A DNA stretch of 64,000 bases from an uncultured Pelagibacteraceae bacterium (GTDB taxonomy: Bacteria; Pseudomonadota; Alphaproteobacteria; Pelagibacterales; Pelagibacteraceae), in assembly GCA_902561585.1 (NCBI GenBank), contig CACEQK010000002.1, positions 1 through 64,000 of the forward strand. Direction: 5' to 3'. The notes beneath the pieces are model-generated. The model was given only the letters and a program-made list of their open reading frames with translations, was not told the DNA's origin and did no database searches. The position numbers were made by a program, and so were the translations under genes. Below, one piece after another: positions 56,409 to 64,000 of this stretch. The stretch's first letter is position 1; every line of letters begins with the position of its first letter.

Positions 56409-57178
56409 TATCTAAATTTTTTGAAATTTGGCTTTCTTTTTTCTAGAAAGGCCTTTGCGCCTTCAGCCTGTTCTCCAGTTTTAAAATAACCAGGAGCAAC
56501 TTCTTCAACCATACCTTTTTGTGTAATTTTTAAAATTTCTTCAAATTGTTTTCTAAAACTTGCCTTTAATATTTTTAAACAAGTTGGTGCAGCTTTTAAA
56601 ATTTCATCGCCATACTTTTTAACTTCCTCATCTAATTTATCTTTTTTCACTACTGAATTTACCAAACCCCAATTCATCATCTCTTTTGCAGAGTATCTTT
56701 TACAAGTCATCCACATTTCTCTTGCTCGTTTATGTCCTAAAATATTCGCAGAATGAGCAACGATAGCTCCTCCGGCTGGAGAACCAACTCGGGGACCATT
56801 TTGTCCAAATATAGAATTCTCACTTGCTATAGTTAAATCACAAAAGTAAGCCATATGATTTCCACCACCAATCGCGTACCCATCAACTTTAGCTATGATT
56901 GGTTTACTACATTTTGTTAAGTGAATGTGAAATTCGTATTCATGATCTTGAAATTCTTTAGAACTTTCCCAATTCATATCTCCACCAGAGCAAAAGGCTC
57001 TATCTCCAGTACCTGATAAAACTATTACTCCAACTTCTTTATCTTTTTCTGCAGCATCAAGAGCTGTCTTAAGTTCTTGAAGAGTTACTGGTGTAAAAGC
57101 ATTTAACACTTTAGGTCTATTTATAGTGACATGAGCATAGTCACCTTTGACTTCATATAATATATCTTTAAATTGCAT
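56408..57178 (-). CDS. Crotonase-superfamily enzyme resembling BadI/MenB
   Basis: 256 aa; VLNAFTPVTLQELKTAL; GDRAFCSGGDMNWE; GYAIGGGNHMAYFCDLTIASENSIFGQNGPRVGS; EKRKPNFKKFR C-terminus. Confidence 0.88.
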   Translation of the reverse strand: MQFKDILYEVKGDYAHVTINRPKVLNAFTPVTLQELKTALDAAEKDKEVGVIVLSGTGDRAFCSGGDMNWESSKEFQDHEYEFHIHLTKCSKPIIAKVDGYAIGGGNHMAYFCDLTIASENSIFGQNGPRVGSPAGGAIVAHSANILGHKRAREMWMTCKRYSAKEMMNWGLVNSVVKKDKLDEEVKKYGDEILKAAPTCLKILKASFRKQFEEILKITQKGMVEEVAPGYFKTGEQAEGAKAFLEKRKPNFKKFR

Positions 57179-59081
57179 GCGATCTAATCTCCTCTACAGA
57201 TTCTGGATTTAATAGCGTTGATAAATCACCTGGGTCTTGGTTTGCTAAACATGATTTTATAACTCTTCTCATAATTTTCATATTTCTTGTTTTAGGTAAA
57301 TCTTTTACAAAAATTACCTTATCAGGCTTAAATGATTTCCCTAAATCTTTTATAACTAAATCTTCAAAAAAACTTTCTTTTTGATCATTATTTTCTGCTG
57401 GAACGATAGATAAAATAATTTTTGACCCTTTATTTGCGTCAGGTATTCCAACAGCAGCGACCTCTTTTGCTTTTCCACTTTTGACTATTACGCTCTCGAG
57501 CTCTGATGGACCAATTCTTTTGCCTGATACTTTTATGGTATCATCAGATCTTCCATGTAAATACCAATGACCATCAACATCTTTACTTGCAAGATCACCA
57601 TGCACCCAATAATCTTTAATTATACTCCAATAATTATCGATGTAACGCTTATCATCGTTCCATAAGCTCTTAGTTAATCCGATTGATGATTTTCTCATGA
57701 CTAATTCACCCATCTCATTTGTGGAAACTTTTTGTCCATCTAAATTTAAGATATCCGCGCTCATTCCGGGAATGGGAGCATTAAAAGATCCAACTTTGAA
57801 AGGACGATGTAAACAACAATGTAAAATAGAACCTGAAACCTCAGTACCTCCAGCTGAATTCATAATAGGAACTTTAGATTTACCAATGACTTGAAATAAC
57901 CATTTCCAAGGTTTTTCAGTCCAAGGTTCTCCACCAGTACAAATCATTCTAAGTGAGCTTAAATCTAAATCTTTAAAAAGTTTTTCATCTTTAATCATTT
58001 GTGATCTGATGAGAGCGGGGGAAAGCTCCGTCCAGGAAATTTTGTATTTTTCAATAAGTTTCCAAAAACGAACCTCATCGGGAAAATCAGGCACTCCTTC
58101 AGCAATTACCATTTGCGCTCCGTGTACAGAAGCAATTGTTGCAGACTTAGAACCCACCATCCATCCCATATCAGCCATACATAAATGAATATCTCTTTGT
58201 TTAAAGTCTGCTAAAACTCCTTCATCAAAAGACATCTTAGCAACTAAACCAATATGAGTGTAAACACATCCTTTGGGTTTTCCGGTTGTACCTGATGTAA
58301 AGTGTATAATAGCAGGATCCTCAGCATCGGTTTCCTCTGTTTTTAAATTATCAGAAACATTTTGAAAATTTTCCCAATTAAAGATTTTCTTTCCTTTCTC
58401 TTTTCCTAACAAAAAAACTTTTTCTAAAGAAATGACTTGATCTAATTCATTTTTAATTTGATCAAACATTCTTATTTCTTTTGCTTTTCTAAATGTTTTT
58501 TCAACAGTAAAAATACCTTTAGCTTTTGCTATATTGAGTCTTTCAATAACTGCCTTTGATCCATATCCGGAGAATAATGGTAGCACTACACATCCAATTT
58601 TTAAAATAGCAAAGTAAGCAACGTAAGTTTCTATAAATTGAGGCATATATAATGCGATCACATCACCTTTTTTAAAACCATTAGTCTTTAAAGTATTCCC
58701 AACCTTTGATATTTGCTTATCAAATTCTTCATAAGTAATTGAGCTTTCTTTCCCGTCTTCTCTTTCGGCAAAAATAAAAGTATTTTTAAAAAATTCCTTA
58801 TCTTTATGTCGATCTATACAATTTAAAACTATATTAGTTTTTCCCCCGATACACCACCTTGTCCAAGGAGTCCCTTTTGATTCATCTAATATTTTTGAGT
58901 AAGGTTTATAAAATTTTAAATCTGAAAATTTTATTACATTGTCCCATAACCATCCAGGATCAGAAAAACTTTTTTTCTCAAGTTCATCGTAATTTTTTAA
59001 TTTACAATGTTGTATAAACTTAGTTAGTTTTGAATTCCTAATCTGCTCTTTTGATGCATGCCAAATAATTTCTTTAGACAC
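57168..59081 (-). CDS. AMP-dependent acyl-CoA synthetase (acetyl/acetoacetyl-CoA synthetase-like)
   Basis: 637 aa; IHFTSGTTGKPKGCVYTH; YWVHGDLASKDVDGHWYLHGRSDDTIKVSGKRIGPSELES. Confidence 0.92.
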   Translation of the reverse strand: MSKEIIWHASKEQIRNSKLTKFIQHCKLKNYDELEKKSFSDPGWLWDNVIKFSDLKFYKPYSKILDESKGTPWTRWCIGGKTNIVLNCIDRHKDKEFFKNTFIFAEREDGKESSITYEEFDKQISKVGNTLKTNGFKKGDVIALYMPQFIETYVAYFAILKIGCVVLPLFSGYGSKAVIERLNIAKAKGIFTVEKTFRKAKEIRMFDQIKNELDQVISLEKVFLLGKEKGKKIFNWENFQNVSDNLKTEETDAEDPAIIHFTSGTTGKPKGCVYTHIGLVAKMSFDEGVLADFKQRDIHLCMADMGWMVGSKSATIASVHGAQMVIAEGVPDFPDEVRFWKLIEKYKISWTELSPALIRSQMIKDEKLFKDLDLSSLRMICTGGEPWTEKPWKWLFQVIGKSKVPIMNSAGGTEVSGSILHCCLHRPFKVGSFNAPIPGMSADILNLDGQKVSTNEMGELVMRKSSIGLTKSLWNDDKRYIDNYWSIIKDYWVHGDLASKDVDGHWYLHGRSDDTIKVSGKRIGPSELESVIVKSGKAKEVAAVGIPDANKGSKIILSIVPAENNDQKESFFEDLVIKDLGKSFKPDKVIFVKDLPKTRNMKIMRRVIKSCLANQDPGDLSTLLNPESVEEIRSHAI

Positions 59082-59086
59082 AGGTC

Positions 59087-60031
59087 CTATACGTACATAC
59101 CCTCTTTAATCTTAATAATATTGTACATGAGGTCATTTAAAGGCGTCTTAATCCCATGTTTTTTTCCAATTTTAGAAACAGCTCCACTTATGAAATCAAT
59201 TTCTGTTTTTCTATGCTTTACAACATCGAATGCCATTGATGATTTATTGGTTTGTCTTGAGTCTACTATTCTATTGAACATTTCTAAACAATCACTCTCA
59301 CTTACATCAACTCCATCGGCTTTTGCTACTTCTCTAGTTTCAAGGATTATATCCTTACCTAATTTTCGAGACATAGTCTGATTTTTATTAGAAATGTATA
59401 AATCTGTATGATGTAAATCAAATATTGCAGATAAAGGACCAATCGCTGTTAAAGCAAATAATTTCATCCATTTTCTTCTTTTAATATTTTCTTCTGCAAT
59501 TGTTTCTAAGCCATGTGCAGTAAAAGTTTCAGCTAAATCTTTTACCCTCTCACTTAAACCACCTTCGTATTCACCAATCCATGATGGTAAACTTGCGTGG
59601 TTTTGAATTATTCCAGGACCTTGAATACTAGAAGCTTGTGTTGTGGAACCACCTAAAACTTTTTCTTTACCAGCTATTTTTTGCATGATTTCTTCATGCC
59701 CAATACCATTTTGAAATGACATTAGTACTGTATTATCTCCGATAATATTTTTTGAATTGGATAAAGCTTGTTCTAAAGCTGTAGCTTTACACATAATAAT
59801 TATTGCATCGACTGGCTTTAAAGTTTTTGGATCAGTTGTAGCATGGATTTTTACTGTTCTATCTCCGCCATGACCCATCATTTTTAAACCTTTACTATTA
59901 ATTTCGTCTACATGTTCTTTCCAAACATCAATAAGATGAACCTCTAAACCTTTTTCAGCTAACAACCCGCCGAAAAGACAGCCCATAGCACCAGCACCTA
60001 ATACTGCAACTTTTGTATCTTTCCTTATCAT
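59087..60031 (-). CDS. Ketopantoate reductase-like (ApbA/PanE) dehydrogenase
   Basis: 314 aa; VLGAGAMGCLFGGLLAEKG; MSFQNGIGHEEIM; WMKLFALTAIGPL. Confidence 0.88.
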   Translation of the reverse strand: MIRKDTKVAVLGAGAMGCLFGGLLAEKGLEVHLIDVWKEHVDEINSKGLKMMGHGGDRTVKIHATTDPKTLKPVDAIIIMCKATALEQALSNSKNIIGDNTVLMSFQNGIGHEEIMQKIAGKEKVLGGSTTQASSIQGPGIIQNHASLPSWIGEYEGGLSERVKDLAETFTAHGLETIAEENIKRRKWMKLFALTAIGPLSAIFDLHHTDLYISNKNQTMSRKLGKDIILETREVAKADGVDVSESDCLEMFNRIVDSRQTNKSSMAFDVVKHRKTEIDFISGAVSKIGKKHGIKTPLNDLMYNIIKIKEGMYV

Positions 60032-61086
60032 TAAGCTTTCATTTTAACTTGAACACCAAAGAAGCCTGTTGGCTTGATCATTAAAACAACTATCATTAAT
60101 AAAAAGGCATATAAATCTTTGTGACTTCCAGAAATATAAAAAGAAGAAGCTGTTTCAAATATTCCAACTGTAAAACCTCCAACTATTGCACCAGGCAGAT
60201 TACCAAAACCACCTACGACCGCAGCAGCGAAAGCTTTCATTAGAATGATATAACCCATGAACACAACAACTTGATAAGTTGGACCAACTAACGTTCCTCC
60301 TATACCTGCTATTGCGCAAGCAATACCAAAGATAATTGATATGTATAGTGGTACATTTATTCCAACCAGATTTGAAACATCTTTGGAGTAAGCTACAGCT
60401 CTGATACCTAATCCCATTTTTGTTTTATTTAAAAAGAACCAAAGACCTGCAGCTACAGATAAACCAACTACAATCATCCAAATATAAGTAATCGGTAAAA
60501 ATAGTCCTCCAATTTCCATTGGCAAACCTAATTCAGCAGGGAAAGGTTTTGCTACTGGATTCCAAATTAAATAAGCAACGTTTATTAAAACCACTGAAAG
60601 ACCAAATCCACATATGATTATCCCCATTCCAGCTACAGTGTAACCACCACCTTTTTTTGTTAGAGGTCTTAAGAAAACTCTTTCAATAAAAACACCAAAT
60701 AAACCCATTGAAACAAAGGCTGTAAATAAACAAACGACATAAATTATCCAACCATAAGCATCAGGAAATATATTAAAAATCCAATCTTGATTACCCAAAA
60801 GATTAAACATGGTAAGACCGGCAAAAGCACCTATCATGAAAAATTCGCCGTGAGAAAAATTAACTACATCTAGACCTGTGTAGATCAACGAAATTCCAAG
60901 CGCAACTAAGCCATAAATAATACCAACAGATAGACCAATTGTTAAAACTGATTTAAGCGATTCAATATTCATATCGGGGCTATTCACACACCAGCCGATA
61001 TAAATAAGCACGAATGTTCCGAAAATGATATTTTCACCTTTTTTTCCAATTCTCAGTTTATTAAACATTGGCTTTAGTCCCTCCAA
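60031..61086 (-). CDS. livH: Branched-chain amino acid-type ABC transporter permease LivH
   Basis: 351 aa polytopic; VALGISLIYTGLDVVNFSHGEFFMIGAF; GIRAVAYSKDVSNLVGINV; AFAAAVVGGFGNLPGAIVGG. Confidence 0.93.
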   Translation of the reverse strand: MEGLKPMFNKLRIGKKGENIIFGTFVLIYIGWCVNSPDMNIESLKSVLTIGLSVGIIYGLVALGISLIYTGLDVVNFSHGEFFMIGAFAGLTMFNLLGNQDWIFNIFPDAYGWIIYVVCLFTAFVSMGLFGVFIERVFLRPLTKKGGGYTVAGMGIIICGFGLSVVLINVAYLIWNPVAKPFPAELGLPMEIGGLFLPITYIWMIVVGLSVAAGLWFFLNKTKMGLGIRAVAYSKDVSNLVGINVPLYISIIFGIACAIAGIGGTLVGPTYQVVVFMGYIILMKAFAAAVVGGFGNLPGAIVGGFTVGIFETASSFYISGSHKDLYAFLLMIVVLMIKPTGFFGVQVKMKA

Positions 61087-61780
61087 GATATGACTCTTTT
61101 ACACTTTCGTCGTACATTAATTTCTTACTATCGCCTTCAACATTGATCACACCGTCTTTAATTACATACCCGTAATCAGCAAGTAATAATGCCATCCTAA
61201 CATTTTGTTCAACGACTAGAACTGTTAGTCCATCTTGTCTAATTCTATTAATATTTTTAAAAATATCTAAAACAATTTGAGGCGCTAAAGCAGCACTAGG
61301 TTCGTCTAGCATTATCATTTTAGGATTAGACATTAATCCTCTTCCAATACATAACATTTGCAACTCACCACCTGATAAAGTTGCGGCTAACTGATCTTTT
61401 CTTTCATTTAATCTAGGAAAATAATTATAAACTTTTTCTAAATTATCTAATAGTTGTTGTTTGCTTTTTAAAATAAAGCCGCCCAATTTTAAATTTTCAG
61501 TGACAGACATTGCTGGGAAAACATCCTTTCCTTGAGTTACTTGCACCAATCCTCTTCCAACTATTTCGTGAGCAGGCAAGTTTTGAATTTGTTCACCATT
61601 AAATTCGATCGTACCTTTCCATGATCTAATTAATCCAGATGCAGCTCTTAGAATTGTTGATTTGCCTGTTCCATTACCACCGAGCAATGCAACTATAGAT
61701 TGTTTTTCAACTTTCATATTAGCTCCATTTAAAATTTGCACCGAGCCATATCCAGAAATAAGTTGATTAATCTTAAGCAA
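61061..61780 (-). CDS. livF: Branched-chain amino acid-type ABC transporter ATPase LivF
   Basis: 239 aa; LLGGNGTGKST; LSGGELQMLCIGRGLMSNPKMIMLDEPSAALAP; VVEQNVRMAL. Confidence 0.93.
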   Translation of the reverse strand: MLKINQLISGYGSVQILNGANMKVEKQSIVALLGGNGTGKSTILRAASGLIRSWKGTIEFNGEQIQNLPAHEIVGRGLVQVTQGKDVFPAMSVTENLKLGGFILKSKQQLLDNLEKVYNYFPRLNERKDQLAATLSGGELQMLCIGRGLMSNPKMIMLDEPSAALAPQIVLDIFKNINRIRQDGLTVLVVEQNVRMALLLADYGYVIKDGVINVEGDSKKLMYDESVKESYLGGTKANV

Positions 61781-61892
61781 TCATCCTCCAATTTTAATTT
61801 TCTGATTTACCAAAAATGTAACTATTAGTCATAGACATTATAACTATTATTTTATAGCCTTAGCAACAATTAAATAACAAATGGGGGAAATA

Positions 61893-63083
61893 ATGAATAA
61901 ACTTAAATTTGTTTTTTCAGCAATTGTCTTTTCCGTAGGTTTAGTAATAACAACTTTAGCTCAAGCAGAAACAATCAAAATTGGTGTTTCTTTTAGAATG
62001 CTATCAGATGTTGGTTATAAACACGGAGAGTTAATTACTGATACTGTTGCAAAGTGGAATAAAGAAGGCACTATCAACGGTCAAAAAATCGACTTAACAC
62101 TTTATAACGATGAGTGTAAATCTGAGAAAGGTGTAGCAAATGCAACAAAACTTGCTTACCAAGATAAAGTTCACGTTATAATTGGATCTAGCTGTAGTTC
62201 TGTAACATTACCTATGGTACCTGTTTCAGCAAAAGCTAAAGTTCCACAAATAATACCTCACTCAACAAATGCTGACATTACCAAAAAAGGTAGTGAATAC
62301 ATTTTTAGAGTACCTGTATCATCAAGATTTTACAAAATCGTACAAGGTAAATTTACTGCAGAAAATCAAGGTACTAAGATAGCTTATATCTATGGTCCAG
62401 ATGCTGCAGGTAAAGATTTTGCATTATCTTTAGCTGATTACATGAGAGAGAACTACAACGTTGAGCCAACTTATATGGTTCAATCTGGAGAAAAAGAAAC
62501 TGACTTTAGAAGTTACTTAACTAAAGCTAAAGCAACTAATCCAGAAGTTCTTGTAATTTCAGCCCTATTGGATGAAACAGTTCGAGGACTTGTACAATCG
62601 TATGAAGTTGGAATACCAAAATCTGTTCACAGAGTAACAGCTTCAATTGGCTCTAAAGTAGAGATACCAATAAATGCTGGTTCTGCTGCAAAAGGTGTAA
62701 CTTTCTCAGCTGCATTTGCTGCATCTGATACTAGACCTGTAGCTAAGAAATTTGTGAAAATGGTAAAAGACAAATATGGTGTTGTACCTGGTCACGACTT
62801 TTCACAAATGATGGACTTACTAGATATTCTAGAGATAGCTCTTAAAAAAGTTAAATTTACTGGAGATCTAGCAGCTGACAGAAATAAAGTTAGAGACGCA
62901 ATTGCTGCGACAACTGACTTTAGAGGTTTAGCTTCTGGTCCAATCAATTTCTGTAAATCAGGAACGCCTGAGTGTAGAGATGGTAACAGAACTCCTGTTA
63001 TGATTGAGTACACTAAAGGTGGAAAAAACTTTAAAACAAAAGTTGCTGGTACTGTAACATTTAATGCTAGCGCTGGTTTATAA
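61893..63083 (+). CDS. ABC transporter substrate-binding protein (LivK type)
   Basis: MNKLKFVFSAIVFSVGLVITTLAQAETIKIGVSF...; periplasmic-binding type I. Start at 61893, preceded by GGGGGA. Confidence 0.93.
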   Translation: MNKLKFVFSAIVFSVGLVITTLAQAETIKIGVSFRMLSDVGYKHGELITDTVAKWNKEGTINGQKIDLTLYNDECKSEKGVANATKLAYQDKVHVIIGSSCSSVTLPMVPVSAKAKVPQIIPHSTNADITKKGSEYIFRVPVSSRFYKIVQGKFTAENQGTKIAYIYGPDAAGKDFALSLADYMRENYNVEPTYMVQSGEKETDFRSYLTKAKATNPEVLVISALLDETVRGLVQSYEVGIPKSVHRVTASIGSKVEIPINAGSAAKGVTFSAAFAASDTRPVAKKFVKMVKDKYGVVPGHDFSQMMDLLDILEIALKKVKFTGDLAADRNKVRDAIAATTDFRGLASGPINFCKSGTPECRDGNRTPVMIEYTKGGKNFKTKVAGTVTFNASAGL

Positions 63084-63099
63084 TAGTTAAAAAAATTGT

Positions 63100-63130
63100 G
63101 AGCGGTAGGTAAAACTACCGCTCATTTTTT
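63100..63130 (+). terminator. Rho-independent terminator after the LivK-type gene
   Basis: GAGCGGTAG-gtaaaa-CTACCGCTC-ATTTTTT: perfect 9-bp GC-containing stem plus U tract. Confidence 0.88.
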
Positions 63131-63146
63131 CAAGGAAACCACAAAA

Positions 63147-64000
63147 ATGATAAACGTTAATAAATTGAAGAAAGTAAAAAGCAACTTTCCTGTAATGGTT
63201 GGCAAAAGTGCTATTTCAAAAAAAGATTGTGAAAAACTTATAGACGAAATTCGAAATGCAAAATCATTTGATGATTTAATACAAGGTGGTAGAAATAGAA
63301 TTAACAAAGGGTCAAGTAATTTTAAAAATTATTTAAAAAAATCAAAATTATCTAACAAATTATATAAACAATTTAATAGCCAATCTTTTTACAAAAAAGT
63401 TGAAAATAGATTTAAAAAAACTTTTAAGGATTATGGTTGGTCAAATGCATACTTGCCTAGCAAATTTTTGCGGGAAAAATTTACAAATAAAAAATTGATG
63501 AATTCAAAAGAATTAATGAAAATGTTAGGTAAAACTTATAAAAACCCGAATGTAAATTTAGACATAGATTTTTCTGTTTCTAGGGGCGGTTATAGATTAA
63601 GGCCGCACAGAGATGATGTAACAAGACTTTATAATTTTCTTATTTATTTAAACGATATACCAAAAAAAAATGGAGGAGCTTTATCAATTTTTAAAAAGAA
63701 AACTGATATGAAATATAGAAAAAGTTTTAAAAGATTTCCTGGTATTTCTGAACTAGCAAAAGTTAAAGAATTTACTCCGTCAAAAGGGAGTGTAATTTTT
63801 TTCCAATCTACACCTAACTCTTACCATGGCGTATCTTTATTCAGAGAAATCAAAGGCAAGAAAAGATTTTTCATTTATGGAAGTTATGCTTTAAGTAAAC
63901 CTGTTGTATGGAGATATAAAAACGTTAGCTATTTGCCCAAAATTAAGAAAACAAACAAAAGAATGCTTACATCTTCACATGACTCAGATTATTTAATGAG
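63147..64000 (+). CDS. Fe(II)/2OG-dependent oxygenase-like protein (3' end beyond window)
   Basis: Open frame from ATG 63147 to the window end: MINVNKLKKVKSNFPVMVGKSAISKKDCEKLI...FSVSRGGYRLRPHRDDVTRLYNFLIYLND...GALSIF...GSVIFFQSTPNSYHGV. HxD...H pattern. Absent from the ORF track because it is truncated. Confidence 0.75.
   Translation, partial: MINVNKLKKVKSNFPVMVGKSAISKKDCEKLIDEIRNAKSFDDLIQGGRNRINKGSSNFKNYLKKSKLSNKLYKQFNSQSFYKKVENRFKKTFKDYGWSNAYLPSKFLREKFTNKKLMNSKELMKMLGKTYKNPNVNLDIDFSVSRGGYRLRPHRDDVTRLYNFLIYLNDIPKKNGGALSIFKKKTDMKYRKSFKRFPGISELAKVKEFTPSKGSVIFFQSTPNSYHGVSLFREIKGKKRFFIYGSYALSKPVVWRYKNVSYLPKIKKTNKRMLTSSHDSDYLM

Noticed and set aside
57697-59381. Plus-strand ORFs (65 aa and 107 aa)
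   Set aside because: Antisense to the acyl-CoA ligase and PanE-like genes.
62792-63307. Minus-strand ORFs of 73 aa and 61 aa
   Set aside because: Antisense to the LivK-type gene and to the start of the terminal oxygenase gene; the second also spans the terminator hairpin.

Overview
AT-rich, extremely compact bacterial chromosome segment. Gene order, codon bias and protein sequences look alphaproteobacterial, most likely Pelagibacterales/SAR11 (inference; no search was run). From left to right it contains: degP-DUF2065-hflC-hflK; mrp/thyX; a short accessory-looking stretch (methyltransferase, DUF6044-like membrane protein, GNAT-like protein) around a circularly permuted tmRNA gene that the ORF track misreads as an antisense ORF; a MazG-like gene, fumC, an AsmA-like gene, uvrD and pepP; a continuous ~21 kb minus-strand dcw super-cluster (mraZ-ftsZ-rsmH-ftsL-ftsI-murEF-mraY-murD-ftsW-murG-murC-murB-ddl-ftsQ-ftsA-lpxC-bamD-ligA); rnpB; an AmpD-like amidase; mlaA/mlaC; a CAU tRNA; rpoD-dnaG-yqeY diverging from carAB; a 2OG-oxygenase and ELM1-like gene pair; trxB; and a ~10.6 kb minus-strand catabolic operon (three Gfo/Idh/MocA genes, GGCT, CitE-like, enolase-superfamily, BadI-like crotonase, acyl-CoA ligase, PanE-like, LivH, LivF) diverging from a LivK-type binding protein. 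The most notable items are: a two-piece tmRNA with a ~12-nt intervening segment and readable tag ANQKFALAA; three TGGG boxes at exact 10-bp spacing over the predicted mraZ promoter; ftsZ moved to between mraZ and rsmH, with a highly divergent FtsA left behind; a MurE-MurF fusion; unannotated micro-ORFs coupled to mrp and to the mazG-like gene; and the uncharacterised catabolic operon with an incomplete Liv transporter.
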